From: Sphingomonadales bacterium UBA2369
GTDB taxonomy: Bacteria; Pseudomonadota; Alphaproteobacteria; Sphingomonadales; Sphingomonadaceae
DNA length: 64,000 nucleotides
Direction of reading: 5' to 3'
Assembly: GCA_002344055.1 (NCBI GenBank)
Contig: DDTH01000002.1
Location: 69,724 to 133,723 of the forward strand
Within the stretch, counting starts at the first letter, position 1; each line of letters opens with the position of its first letter. Of this stretch, positions 16,815 to 26,367 are shown piece by piece. A model generated the notes under the pieces. That model worked only from the letters and a program-made list of their open reading frames with translations, was not told the origin of the DNA and ran no database searches. Position numbers and translations under genes: made by a program.

Positions 16815-18325
16815 CACTGACCACTCCCTTCGGCGGTGGGGGTCGCGAATTGCGCCGGATCGGCGAAGGCGCGGGCGAGCGCCACCAGCAGGTTCGCGTC
16901 CTCGACCGCGCCGCCATATTCGATCGGCCGCGACAGATCGTCGTCCGGCTTGTGATAGGGTCCGGCGAGGAAAGCGCGCAGCAGGTTCATGTCCGACGCA
17001 TTGCTGACCGCCATCACGGTAGGGATGCCGTTGCGGGTCAACGCCCAGCCGTCCTGACGCCGCACCATGATGTCGGCTTCCCGGTCGATATCGAGGCGGC
17101 GCCCGAGGCCGATGGCGATTCGGCCGATCAGAGTGTGCATCTCCGGCGTGCCGCCGATCACCGCGACCGGCGTGCCGGCGGGGGCGACCGCCATCGTGTC
17201 GGCGTTGAAGCCCGCGACGATGGAACCCCGGCGAACCGGCGGATTGCGCGCGAATGCCTCGGCGCCGAGCAGCCCCATTTCCTCGGCGGTGGTGGCGAGG
17301 ATCAATATGTCGCGCACCGGGCGCTCGCCGGCTTTCAGCCGACCCGCCACCTCGATCAGCGTGGCGATGCCGCTCGCATTGTCGACCGCGCCATTGCAGA
17401 TCCGGTCGGCCTCGCCCTCGGGGCGGCAGATGCCGAGATGGTCCCAATGGCCGAGCAGGACGATGCTCTCGCCGCTCTGGCCGGAGCCACGGATACGGCC
17501 GACCACGTTGTTGGAGGTGAAGCGGCGGATTTCGGTCGTGACCTGGACGTCCGCACGGACTGGCAGGGTGATCGACCGGAAAGACGATCCGGGCTGATCG
17601 TTCAGCAGCCGCTCGATATCCTGACCAGCGCCCTGGATCAGCGCCGTCGCGCCCTCCCACGACATAGCGCCATAGGCTTCGGGCAGATCCGGATCGTCCA
17701 GCTGGACCGAGCCGCCGGCGGCGAAGCGGCGCACCTGCGCCCAGGGCAGATCCGGGCCGACAATGCCGATGACGGCGCGCGCGCCCGCCGCGCGGAGCAT
17801 CTTGATCCGCTCGATGAAGCTGGGAAAGCCCTCCACCTCGGGGCCTTCATAGAGGATGAGCGCGACCGCCCCGTTGAAATTCGCCCCGGCCAGCTGGTCG
17901 ATGCCGCGATCCGTCATCACCGCGCCATGACCGGCGAAGATCACCGGCGCGCCGGTGATCGAAACCGAAGGATCGCGGCCCGTGAGCACCAGCGAGTCGG
18001 CAGGCAGCGCGATCTGCGCCGAACCGCGCGTCATCGTGACACGGTGCGTCGCGGCGCCACGCTCGACCAGGGCGACGGGTTGCAGCCAGTTGCTCTCGCT
18101 CGCTGCCGGCTCGACCCCGCGCGCCGCGAGTTCCCGGACGATATAGTCGGTGGTGAGCCGCTCTCCCGCCGTGCCGGGCTTGCGCCCCTCGAAACGATCG
18201 TCCGCCAGCACGTTAACGTGCGCACCAAGCTCGGCCTGGGTGATCGGCCCGGTCTGGGCCAGCGCCGCTCCGGACGTACCGAGGGCGAGCAGGGAAAGGG
18301 CGAAACGAGTGAATCGGCGTGACAT
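16814..18325 (-). CDS. Exported zinc aminopeptidase, family M28
   Basis: 503 residues. A signal peptide (about 1-25, ending AALAQ) is followed by a PA-domain insertion and an M28 catalytic domain. The zinc and catalytic residues are visible in LGHWDHLG, NGAVDNASG, TTAEEMGLLG, NADTM and GPYHKPDDD. It should release N-terminal residues from peptides in the periplasm or outside. The internal ATG was preferred because it opens the signal peptide. Translationally linked to guaB by a one-base overlap, and 56 nt downstream of a CitE-like gene. Confidence 0.9.
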   Translation of the reverse strand: MSRRFTRFALSLLALGTSGAALAQTGPITQAELGAHVNVLADDRFEGRKPGTAGERLTTDYIVRELAARGVEPAASESNWLQPVALVERGAATHRVTMTRGSAQIALPADSLVLTGRDPSVSITGAPVIFAGHGAVMTDRGIDQLAGANFNGAVALILYEGPEVEGFPSFIERIKMLRAAGARAVIGIVGPDLPWAQVRRFAAGGSVQLDDPDLPEAYGAMSWEGATALIQGAGQDIERLLNDQPGSSFRSITLPVRADVQVTTEIRRFTSNNVVGRIRGSGQSGESIVLLGHWDHLGICRPEGEADRICNGAVDNASGIATLIEVAGRLKAGERPVRDILILATTAEEMGLLGAEAFARNPPVRRGSIVAGFNADTMAVAPAGTPVAVIGGTPEMHTLIGRIAIGLGRRLDIDREADIMVRRQDGWALTRNGIPTVMAVSNASDMNLLRAFLAGPYHKPDDDLSRPIEYGGAVEDANLLVALARAFADPAQFATPTAEGSGQ

Positions 18326-18381
18326 GGTGCCGCTTAGCGAAGGGTGCGTCACACTGGCAAGCGACGCGAGCCGATCCGCCG

Positions 18382-19191
18382 CTATTGCCGCGCCCGGGCG
18401 ATGAGACGGCGGGCCTGGGTGACATGCATCTCCTCGATCATCCGCCCGTCATGCCGCTGCGCGCCGCCGCTCGCAGCCTCGATCAACGCGGCGGCGGCGG
18501 CCAGTTCGGCTTCCGAAGGCGAGAAGATGCGATTGACCGTGTCGATCTGGCTCGGATGGATCACCGACTTGCCGTCGAAACCGTAGCAGCGTCCTTCGCG
18601 CGCCTGCTCGGCGAGGCCCGCATCGTCGGTCAGCCGGTTGTAGACGCCGTCAAAGGCCGGAATGCCGGCCGCACGCGCCGCAAGCAGAATGCGCTGGAGC
18701 GAGAGGACCAGACCTGCCCGGCCGGCATCGGCGGGGATGCCAAGCTCGGCGGACAGATCGTTGGTGCCCGCGATCAGGCCGGCACAGACCGCGGCGAGTT
18801 CGCCGGCTCCGAGCACCGCGACCGGCGTTTCCACCATCGCGATCACCGGCCGCTCGCACACGACCTTGGTGTCGTGGATGTCCTTGGCCGTCTCCGCCTT
18901 TGGCAGAATGACATAAGGGACTTGCGATCTGCGCGCGGCCAGCATGTCGGCGCCGTGATGCGGACTGCCGACCGCGTTGATCCGGATCGCCGCGAGCCGG
19001 TCGCCAAAGCCCTCCTTCGCCGCCTGAATGGCCAGGTCGCGCGCCATGTCCTTGTCTTCCTCGCGCACCGCGTCCTCAAGGTCGAGGATGATCATGTCCG
19101 CCGGCAAAGTGCGCGCCTTCCCGATCGCACGCGGATTGGAAGCCGGCAGGAACAGCAGGCTGCGGCAAAGGCTGAGATCGCGGATCGGCAT
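18382..19191 (-). CDS. HpcH/HpaI-CitE family lyase (CoA-ester lyase)
   Basis: 269 residues. CitE-like beta/alpha barrel with the opening RSLLFLPASNPRAIGKA, the acidic motif IILDLEDAVREEDKD (metal and CoA ester site), IRINAVGS, and GFDGKSVIHPSQI near the C-terminus. Family members cleave or hydrolyse malyl-, methylmalyl- or citramalyl-CoA. No other citrate lyase subunits or ethylmalonyl-CoA genes are adjacent, so the substrate cannot be set; a malyl-CoA thioesterase/lyase or citramalyl-CoA lyase role is most likely. First gene of the run ending in rsmB. Confidence 0.85.
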   Translation of the reverse strand: MPIRDLSLCRSLLFLPASNPRAIGKARTLPADMIILDLEDAVREEDKDMARDLAIQAAKEGFGDRLAAIRINAVGSPHHGADMLAARRSQVPYVILPKAETAKDIHDTKVVCERPVIAMVETPVAVLGAGELAAVCAGLIAGTNDLSAELGIPADAGRAGLVLSLQRILLAARAAGIPAFDGVYNRLTDDAGLAEQAREGRCYGFDGKSVIHPSQIDTVNRIFSPSEAELAAAAALIEAASGGAQRHDGRMIEEMHVTQARRLIARARQ

Positions 19192-19405
19192 GATCGTTCT
19201 CGTGCAATGAGCGGATGGGCGCGGCCTAGCCGGGATCGCCGCCGGTCCTCAAGCAAGTCCCGGTCCCGCCACGATTAAAGCCCGGTTCAGCGGGGGCGGA
19301 CTAGCAAGCCTTCCGGTTCATGGATAAGAGCCGCGGCATGGTCCGCTTTCCCTGCGAATGCGGCAGATTACGATGGTCCGGCGATTCCTCAGGAGACGTT
19401 TCACG

Positions 19406-20752
19406 ATGACGAAGTTCAACGCCACTGCCCTCGCGGGACTTATGACCGGCGGTTTGCTGATGGCCGCCACGCCGGCAATGGCGCAGGAACCCAATCGGGG
19501 GACGCAGCCGGGCCGGACCCAGCAGCGGCCCGCAGCCCAGCAGGAGCAGGCGGCCCAGCAGGGCGCCCAGCGGCGTTACAATCTGTCGCGCGCCGAGCAG
19601 AATGCGATCAACCCTTTGCTGGCCGCGAATACCGCGGCGAATGATGCGCCTGCGGCAGGCCAGACCGCCGATTGGGCTGCGGTCCAGGCTCTGCTGCCCG
19701 CCGCCAAGTCCGCCGCGCGCAGCGTCGATGCGCGCTATCTCGTTTCGCGCGTCGAATTGTCGATCGCCCTCGGCACCAACAACCTTGCCGGCCAGGAAGC
19801 GGCGATCGCGGCCTTGCTCGCCAACGAATCGACCCCTGCGCCGGAGGCTGCAAATTATCGCAACGCGCAGAGTTCGATCCTGAACCGGCGGGCCGAGGAA
19901 GCCTTCCAGGCGAACGATTTCGCAACCGCGGAGCGGCTGTTCCAGCAATTGCTGCAGGCCAATCCGAACGACACGCGGCTTCAGGGGAATCTGCGCGCCA
20001 CGCAGATCCGCATGGGCAATACGGGCGGCGCACTGCAGGGGATCAACGAACAGATCCGCGCCGCGGAAGCAAATGGTGGCCGGGCCTCGGAGGATCTGTA
20101 TCAGCGGGCCTGGCAGATCCCGCACAACGCCGGACAGCGCGCCGAGGCCATTGCCGGGCTACAGCGTCTGCTCGCGGCCTACCCCACTACGGCCAATTGG
20201 CGGGCCGCAGTCGACGTCGTGCGCGCGCGCGACAATGACGTCCAGTATCTGATCGACGTCTACCGTCTGGGCCGGATAGCCAATGTCGTTCAGGCGGAGG
20301 AGTATGTCCCGCTGGCCAACACCCTCGTGCAGGCTTCCTATTTCGGTGAAGCCAAGGCGCTGCTCGACGCCGGCATCGCGGCGCAGACGATCAGGGCGGA
20401 TCAGCCGGATGTCAGCCGGGCAATGACCCAGATCCGCGACCGCCTTGCCCAGGATCAGGCCGGACTGGCCACTGAGATCACCGAAGCGCGCGGCTCCGGT
20501 TCGGCCCGGCAGGCCCGCAACGTGGGCGACGCGCTCTACGGCTATGGCCGCTATGCCGAGGCGGCGGACCTCTACCGGGTCGCGCTGACCAAGGGTGGCG
20601 AAGACGCGAACCTGCTGAACGTCCGCATCGGTGCGTCGCTGGCGATGGCCGGGCAGCGCGCCGAAGCCGAAACGGCATTGCGCGCGGTTACCGGCAATCG
20701 TGGCGAAATCGCCGCGCTCTGGCTGGCCTGGCTGAACCGCCGCCAGGGCTGA
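19406..20752 (+). CDS. Exported TPR protein, paralogue 1
   Basis: 448 residues. AGGAG lies 10 nt before the ATG; the signal peptide ends ATPAMAQ. A low-complexity Gln/Pro/Arg stretch (about 30-60) is followed by alpha-helical repeats with TPR character (FQANDFATAERLFQQLLQANP; YGYGRYAEAADLYRVALTKG). The last 60 residues (ASLAMAGQRAEAETALRAV...EIAALWLAWLNRR) closely match the end of the next gene, so the two are tandem duplicates that diverged. Function unknown; a periplasmic scaffold is plausible. Confidence 0.8.
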   Translation: MTKFNATALAGLMTGGLLMAATPAMAQEPNRGTQPGRTQQRPAAQQEQAAQQGAQRRYNLSRAEQNAINPLLAANTAANDAPAAGQTADWAAVQALLPAAKSAARSVDARYLVSRVELSIALGTNNLAGQEAAIAALLANESTPAPEAANYRNAQSSILNRRAEEAFQANDFATAERLFQQLLQANPNDTRLQGNLRATQIRMGNTGGALQGINEQIRAAEANGGRASEDLYQRAWQIPHNAGQRAEAIAGLQRLLAAYPTTANWRAAVDVVRARDNDVQYLIDVYRLGRIANVVQAEEYVPLANTLVQASYFGEAKALLDAGIAAQTIRADQPDVSRAMTQIRDRLAQDQAGLATEITEARGSGSARQARNVGDALYGYGRYAEAADLYRVALTKGGEDANLLNVRIGASLAMAGQRAEAETALRAVTGNRGEIAALWLAWLNRRQG

Positions 20753-20839
20753 CCGCGAAATGGGGGGCGGCCGCGCGGCTTGCGGCGCCCCTTAATTTCA
20801 TCAATGTGTCGCGCAAATGATGTTCGGGAGTAGCGGGCG

Positions 20840-22072
20840 ATGAAGAAGTTCGGAATCGGCGTGGCCGCAGCGACGATGGCGGTCCTGAGTCCGGCAACCG
20901 CCACAGCGCAGCCGCGCCCGCAACCGGCACCCGCGGCGATCACGCTGACCCCGGCCGAACGGACCGCGCTGGCGCCGCTGCACCAGGCGGTCGAGGCTGG
21001 CAATTGGACGCTGGCCTCCTCGCTCGTTCCGGCGGCGCGTACCGGCGCCCGTGGTACCGATGCCCGTTATGTTCTGGCCCGGCTCGAACTCGCCATCGCG
21101 ACGGGAATGGGCAACCGCGCGGCGCAGAGCCTGGCGATCGACGGCGTCATGAACACGCGCCGCGCACCGGTGGACGAACAGGTCGTCTTGCTGCGGCAGC
21201 AGGCGGGGTTGGCGTATGATACCGGCAATCTGAATGACGCGGAGGGTTTGCTCAACCGGGCGATCGGGTTGGCACCGAACGATTCCGAGGCGCTGAGCAT
21301 GCTTGCCCAGGTCGAACGCAACCGCAATCGCCCGGTCGAGGCCCTTGGCCTCTTCCAGCGGGCCTCGCGTGCGGCGCTGGCCGAGGGGCGGGCGTTGCCG
21401 GAAAGCCGTTACAAGCTGGCGATCGCCATGGCCGAACAGGGTGGGCAGCGCGGCGTCGCACTGGAACTCGCCCGAAATTTCATCGCCGCCTATCCGACGG
21501 CAGTGAACTGGCGCGACGTGCTGATCGTGTTCCGCACGCTCGGCACCGCCGATGCGGCGCAGGTCGCCGACGCCTGGCGCCTGGCGCGCGCGACCGGGGC
21601 GCTCGCGGGCGAGCGTGACTATATCGCAGCGGCGCAAGCGATGGACTCGGCCGGCTTCCCCGCCGAAGCCAAGGCGATCATCGACGATGGCGTTGCGCGC
21701 CGGACGTTGAGCGCCACGAACCCGGCGGCGCGAACATTGCTGACGGCCGTCGGCCCGCGCATCACGCGGGAACGCGGCACACTGGCCGCCCAGCTCGCGA
21801 CGGCGCGCGGTGCGTCCGGAACCGCCGAGCAGGCACGGACCGCCGGGGACGCGCATCTGTCGCACGGCCGCTTTGCCGAAGCCGCGGAGCTTTACCGCCT
21901 GGCCCTGACCCGGCCCGGCTCGGATGCGGGGCTGGTGAACACGCGCCTGGGTATTGCCCTGGCGATGGCCGGCCAGCGCGCCGAGGCGGATGCGGCCATT
22001 CGCATCGTCGTCGGTCCCTATGCCGAGATTGCCGCCTTGTGGGCGGTCTGGCTGGTCAATCGCGAAGTCTGA
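20840..22072 (+). CDS. Exported TPR protein, paralogue 2
   Basis: 410 residues, signal peptide ending ATATAQ. Same architecture as the gene before: a shared ARYVLARLELAIATGMGN-type segment near the N-terminus (ARYLVSRVELSIALGTNN in the partner), central TPRs (DTGNLNDAEGLLNRAIGLAPND), a matching LSHGRFAEAAELYRLALTRP unit, and a C-terminus ending EIAALWAVWLVNREV. It lacks the Gln-rich insert of paralogue 1. The 87-bp gap and same strand suggest cotranscription. Role unknown. Confidence 0.8.
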   Translation: MKKFGIGVAAATMAVLSPATATAQPRPQPAPAAITLTPAERTALAPLHQAVEAGNWTLASSLVPAARTGARGTDARYVLARLELAIATGMGNRAAQSLAIDGVMNTRRAPVDEQVVLLRQQAGLAYDTGNLNDAEGLLNRAIGLAPNDSEALSMLAQVERNRNRPVEALGLFQRASRAALAEGRALPESRYKLAIAMAEQGGQRGVALELARNFIAAYPTAVNWRDVLIVFRTLGTADAAQVADAWRLARATGALAGERDYIAAAQAMDSAGFPAEAKAIIDDGVARRTLSATNPAARTLLTAVGPRITRERGTLAAQLATARGASGTAEQARTAGDAHLSHGRFAEAAELYRLALTRPGSDAGLVNTRLGIALAMAGQRAEADAAIRIVVGPYAEIAALWAVWLVNREV

Positions 22073-22183
22073 CCACACTTCCGTCCCGTAATGCAACGGC
22101 GCGGCGCGGCGCCCTTTCGCCCCGCCACGGCTCCGGTTAACGTCTGTCCGGACGGGGCCGTTCAGGGATTGGATTACCGGCGC

Positions 22184-23827
22184 ATGCGCTTTGACGACAT
22201 GATCGCGACTGTGCTGGAGCGTCCCTCCCAGCGCGTCGATCAGCGCGTCGCGCAATGGCGGCAATTGGTCGATCTGCTCGCCCAGGGACGCGATGGCGGC
22301 GCGACCGAGCAGGTCACCCTCGCCTATCAATTTCTCCGCCGCCACCGCGACGAAGTCCCGGTCGCAGTGCGCGAACGGACAGCGGCTGCACTGGCCGGCC
22401 TCAGGATTGATCCTCCGCTGGTCGCGCTGTTCGGCGAAGACCAGCCGAATGTGGGCGCGGCATTGCTGCGCGGCGCACGGCTCGACGCGGACGAATGGAT
22501 CCGGTTGCTGCCATCACTCACCCCGACCGGACGCGCGATCCTGCGGCACCGGCGCGACCTGCCCGATGCGGTGACGCGCGCCCTTCATTCCTTCGGCACC
22601 AGCGACTTCGTCATCGAAGGCGCGGTCGCCGAGGCCCCGGACATTCCCGCCGCCGAAGCCGCGCCCGCCCCTCCCGAGGAGGGATCGAGCCAGATTCGCG
22701 AACTGGTCGAGCGGATCGAGGCCTTCCAGAAGCATAGGGAGGATGGCGGCGCGGCTGGCGAGTCCGCGCAGGTCGAGGAATTTCGCTGGGAGACCGGCCC
22801 CGAGGGCGTCATCCTCTGGGTTGATGGCGCGCCGCGCGGACCTTTGGTCGGCCAGAGCATCTCCGCGATCGGCAGCGGCGGCCATTATGGCGTCGATGGG
22901 CAGGCCGCGGGTGCCTTTCACAAGCGCGCGCCGTTCCGCGACGCGCGCTTCGCCGTCGCCGGCGAGGGCGCGGCGAGCGGTCACTGGCGCATTTCCGGCG
23001 TGCCCTATTTCGACATGAGCCGGGGCAATTTCCGCGGCTATCGCGGCACCGCCCGCCGCCCGCGTTTCGACGAGGTCGCCCCGACCGTTTCGGACGAGCA
23101 GAATCTGGGCCTGTTCGGTACCAATTTCGCGCCGGATTCCCTGCGCCAGCTGATCCACGAATTGCGCACGCCGCTGAACGCGATCATCGGTTTCGCCGAG
23201 CTGATCGAAGGACAATATATGGGTCCGGCAGGCGGCGCCTATCGCGGCCGTGCCGCCGGCATCGTCAGCCAGGCGCAGCGGCTGCTCGGCGCGGTCGACG
23301 ATCTGGACACGGCCGCGCGAATCGAGACCAGCCGGCTGGACCTGCAGCCTGCGCGCTTCGACGCCGCTGCCTTGCTGACGCGCCTGCACCAGACCTGCGA
23401 GCGGGAGGCGGGCGAGGATGGCGCGCGTATTGCCCTGAGCATAGACTCCGATCTGCCGCCTGCGGCGATCGAGGCGAACGCGGCCGAGCGAATGTTCTCC
23501 CGTTTGCTGGCCGCCACGATCGGGCTGGCCGCGCCCGGCGAGACGATCGCGGCTGACCTGCGTGGGGGCCAGGCTTCGCTGGAACTGTCGCTCGGACGTC
23601 CAGCCGCGATAGCCGGGCTGGAGGAAACGCAATTGCTGCACCCGGGCTATACGCCGGAGGGCGACTGGCCCGGCGCCCCTGCCCTGGGCCTCGGCTTCGC
23701 GCTCCGGCTGGTCCGCAAGCTCGCGGAAGCGGCCGGCGGCGGCCTCGCGATCCAGGACGAGCATTTCGTCCTGACCATCCCCTCGGAGACGTCTGCCGAG
23801 AATGGCAAGGACGAGGGAACAGCCTGA
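22184..23827 (+). CDS. Sensor histidine kinase-like protein with a degenerate ATPase domain
   Basis: 547 residues from the ATG that opens MRFDDMIATVLERP. Residues 1-170 are helical with HEAT-like repeats resembling DUF2336. A probable PAS-like domain follows (about 220-320, FRWETGPEGVILWVDGAPRG). The HisKA box LIHELRTPLNAIIGFAEL is intact with the phospho-acceptor His near 325. The ATPase region lacks the N-box asparagines (AERMFSRLLAATIGLA) and shows no DxGxG. Only the GLGFALRLVRKLAEAAGG end is conserved. No transmembrane segment is seen, so it is likely cytosolic. No response regulator is adjacent. It may signal without normal kinase activity. Confidence 0.75.
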   Translation: MRFDDMIATVLERPSQRVDQRVAQWRQLVDLLAQGRDGGATEQVTLAYQFLRRHRDEVPVAVRERTAAALAGLRIDPPLVALFGEDQPNVGAALLRGARLDADEWIRLLPSLTPTGRAILRHRRDLPDAVTRALHSFGTSDFVIEGAVAEAPDIPAAEAAPAPPEEGSSQIRELVERIEAFQKHREDGGAAGESAQVEEFRWETGPEGVILWVDGAPRGPLVGQSISAIGSGGHYGVDGQAAGAFHKRAPFRDARFAVAGEGAASGHWRISGVPYFDMSRGNFRGYRGTARRPRFDEVAPTVSDEQNLGLFGTNFAPDSLRQLIHELRTPLNAIIGFAELIEGQYMGPAGGAYRGRAAGIVSQAQRLLGAVDDLDTAARIETSRLDLQPARFDAAALLTRLHQTCEREAGEDGARIALSIDSDLPPAAIEANAAERMFSRLLAATIGLAAPGETIAADLRGGQASLELSLGRPAAIAGLEETQLLHPGYTPEGDWPGAPALGLGFALRLVRKLAEAAGGGLAIQDEHFVLTIPSETSAENGKDEGTA

Positions 23828-23870
23828 CACTGGCGCGCGGCTTTTCCCTTCGCTAGACGAAGCGGCGGCG

Positions 23871-23946
23871 GGGCCTGTAGCTCAACGGTTAGAGCTGGCC
23901 GCTCATAACGGCTAGGTTGGGGGTTCGAGTCCCTCCGGGCCCACCA
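23871..23946 (+). tRNA. tRNA with CAT anticodon (elongator Met or lysidine-modified Ile2)
   Basis: 76 nt with encoded CCA. Acceptor GGGCCTG pairs with CGGGCCC; the D stem is GCTC/GAGC; the anticodon stem GGCCG/CGGCT encloses CTCATAA, giving CAT; the T arm is GGGGG-TTCGAGT-CCCTC. Position 1 is paired and the anticodon stem lacks the three initiator G:C pairs, so it is not fMet. Ile2 and elongator Met cannot be separated with certainty by eye. Confidence 0.93.
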
Positions 23947-23991
23947 CGCCCTGCCTTTCCCTTTCTTTCGCGAATGAGTAGCGCATCCACC

Positions 23992-25176
23992 ATGGCGACG
24001 ATGAAAACATTCGACTGGGCCGATCCGTTCGGCCTCGATGAGCAACTCAGCGACGAGGAACGGATGGTGCGCGACACCGCCGAAGCCTTCGCGCAGGAGA
24101 AATTGCTGCCGCGCGTGACCGACGCATATCTGCACGAGCGCTTCGATCGCGAGATCATGAGCGAGATGGGCGAGCTCGGCCTGATCGGCGCGACGATCGC
24201 GCCGGAATATGGCGGCGCTGGGCTGAACTATGTCAGCTACGGCCTGATCGCGCGGGCCGTGGAGCGGGTGGACAGCGGCTATCGCTCGGCCATGTCGGTG
24301 CAGTCCAGTCTCGTGATGCACCCGATCAACGCTTATGGTTCGGAAGAGCAGAAGCGCAAATATCTGCCCAAGCTGGCGAGCGGCGAATGGGTCGGCTGTT
24401 TCGGCCTGACCGAGCCGGATGCCGGCTCCGATCCCGGCGGAATGCGGACCCGCGCGACGAAGATCGACGGCGGCTATTCCCTCTCCGGCTCCAAGATGTG
24501 GATCACCAATTCGCCGATCGCCGACGTGTTCGTCGTCTGGGCGAAGTCCGAGGCGCATGGCGGCAAGATCCGCGGCTTCGTGCTCGAAAAGGGCATGAAG
24601 GGCCTCAGCGCGCCGAAGATCGAGGGCAAGCTCTCGCTGCGCGCCTCGATCACCGGCGAGATCGTGATGGATGAGGTCGAGGTCGGCGAGGATGCCTTGC
24701 TGCCGAACGTCGAGGGGCTGAAGGGTCCGTTCGGCTGCCTCAACCGGGCCCGCTACGGCATCGGCTGGGGCGCGATGGGCGCGGCGGAGGCCTGCTATGA
24801 GGCCGCCCGCACCTACACGCTCGACCGCAAGCAGTTCGGCCGGCCGCTGGCCTCGAACCAGCTGGTCCAGCTGAAGCTCGCCAACATGATCACCGAGATC
24901 ACCTTGGGTCTGCAGGCCGCGTTGCGCGTCGGCCGCCGCTTCGACGCGGGCGATCTGATCCCGGAGACGATCAGCATGATCAAGCGCAACAACTGCGGCA
25001 AGGCGCTGGAGATCGCCCGCATCGCCCGCGACATGCATGGCGGCAACGGCATTTCCGCCGAATTCCACGTCATGCGCCACGCCGCGAATCTGGAAACGGT
25101 GAACACTTATGAAGGCACGCACGACGTGCACGCTTTGATCCTGGGCCGCGCCATTACCGGCATTCCCGCCTTCTGA
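23992..25176 (+). CDS. gcdH: Glutaryl-CoA dehydrogenase
   Basis: 394 residues from MATMKTFDWADPFGLDEQL. Acyl-CoA dehydrogenase fold with GCFGLTEPDAGSDP and KMWITNSPIADVFVVWAK for FAD/substrate binding. The C-terminal NTYEGTHDVHALILGRAITGI holds the catalytic glutamate in the form typical of GCDH. It oxidises and decarboxylates glutaryl-CoA to crotonyl-CoA in lysine/tryptophan breakdown, passing electrons to ETF. ATGs at 23974 and 24001 are alternatives; no strong ribosome site decides. It overlaps the next gene by one base, and that gene probably supplies its substrate. Confidence 0.9.
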   Translation: MATMKTFDWADPFGLDEQLSDEERMVRDTAEAFAQEKLLPRVTDAYLHERFDREIMSEMGELGLIGATIAPEYGGAGLNYVSYGLIARAVERVDSGYRSAMSVQSSLVMHPINAYGSEEQKRKYLPKLASGEWVGCFGLTEPDAGSDPGGMRTRATKIDGGYSLSGSKMWITNSPIADVFVVWAKSEAHGGKIRGFVLEKGMKGLSAPKIEGKLSLRASITGEIVMDEVEVGEDALLPNVEGLKGPFGCLNRARYGIGWGAMGAAEACYEAARTYTLDRKQFGRPLASNQLVQLKLANMITEITLGLQAALRVGRRFDAGDLIPETISMIKRNNCGKALEIARIARDMHGGNGISAEFHVMRHAANLETVNTYEGTHDVHALILGRAITGIPAF

Positions 25177-26312
25177 TGGACAAGCCCCTCTCCGGCCTGA
25201 AGGTGCTCGAACTGGCCCGGATTCTCGCCGGGCCGTGGGCGGGGCAATTGCTCGCCGATCTCGGCGCCGAGGTTATCAAGGTCGAGCGGGCGGGTGCGGG
25301 CGACGATACGCGGCAATGGGGCCCGCCCTTCGCGGCGGACGGCGCAGCGGCCTATTTCCACGCCTGCAATCGCGGCAAGAGTTCCATCGCGGTCGATTTC
25401 GAAAGTGAACAGGACCTCGCAACCGTTCGCAAACTCGCCGCCGAAGCGGATGTGGTGATTGAGAATTTCAAGTTGGGCGGGCTGAAACGCTTCGGCCTCG
25501 ACTATGCGAGCGTCAGCGCCGCCAATCCGGGTGTGGTCTATTGCTCGATCACCGGCTTCGGCCAAACCGGCCCCTATGCGCCGCGCGCCGGCTACGACTT
25601 CATCATCCAGGGCATGGGCGGGATCATGTCGCTGACCGGCGAACCGGACGGCCCGCCGCAGAAAGCGGGCGTCGCCTATGCCGACATCTTTACCGGCGTC
25701 TATTCCGCAGTCGGCATCCTCGCCGCCCTGCGCGAGCGGGACCGGAGCGGCCAGGGCGCGCATATCGACATGGCCCTGCTCGACACGCAGGTTTCGGTGC
25801 TCGGCAACCAGGCGCTCAACTATCTGGTGTCCGGCAAGGTGCCGCACCGGATGGGCAATGGGCACAGCAATCTGGCGCCCTATCAGGCCTTCGCAGTCGC
25901 GGACGGAGAGGTCATAGTCGCAGTCGGAAACGATCGTCAGTTCGAACGGCTATGCGCCATCCTGGGCCTTCAGGACCTTTGTACGGACGAGCGTTTTCGA
26001 ACCAATCCTGGCCGCGTCACGAACCGGGGCGCGCTCATTCCGTTGCTGCAAAAAGCAATCGCCAAGCGCGGTCGGATCGAATTTTCGGAAGCCCTTGAGA
26101 CTGCCGGCATTCCTGCGGGACCGATCAATGATATTGCCCAGGTGTTCGATGATCCGCAGGTCGTCGCGCGCGGTCTTCGCCTGGAAGTGGATGGGGTCCC
26201 GGGCCTGGCTTGCCCGATCGTTCTGGACGGCAAACGGCAGGTTGCATCGGCCCGATCGCCCCGGCTCGGCGATGCAGGCGCCGGCTCCGCTAAGCCCTCA
26301 GACCACTTGTGA
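25176..26312 (+). CDS. CaiB/BaiF family CoA-transferase (probable glutarate CoA-transferase)
   Basis: 378 residues. Class III CoA-transferase opening LSGLKVLELARILAGPWAGQLLADLGAEVIKVE, then the catalytic aspartate near 170 in GVAYADIFTGVY. VVIENFKLGGLKRFGLDY and GQGAHIDMALLD are further family blocks. Its ATG overlaps the gcdH stop (TGATG), so activation of glutarate using succinyl-CoA is the likely reaction, as with the mitochondrial SUGCT/GCDH pair. Substrate is inferred from this pairing only. Confidence 0.85.
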   Translation: MDKPLSGLKVLELARILAGPWAGQLLADLGAEVIKVERAGAGDDTRQWGPPFAADGAAAYFHACNRGKSSIAVDFESEQDLATVRKLAAEADVVIENFKLGGLKRFGLDYASVSAANPGVVYCSITGFGQTGPYAPRAGYDFIIQGMGGIMSLTGEPDGPPQKAGVAYADIFTGVYSAVGILAALRERDRSGQGAHIDMALLDTQVSVLGNQALNYLVSGKVPHRMGNGHSNLAPYQAFAVADGEVIVAVGNDRQFERLCAILGLQDLCTDERFRTNPGRVTNRGALIPLLQKAIAKRGRIEFSEALETAGIPAGPINDIAQVFDDPQVVARGLRLEVDGVPGLACPIVLDGKRQVASARSPRLGDAGAGSAKPSDHL

Positions 26313-26367
26313 AAACCCGTCGCCACCGATATGAAAAGCCGCCTTCAAATTGACTCGGGATGACACA

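Noticed and set aside
23917..23991. N-terminal extension of gcdH into the tRNA
   Set aside because: The extra residues are encoded by tRNA sequence and lack family similarity.
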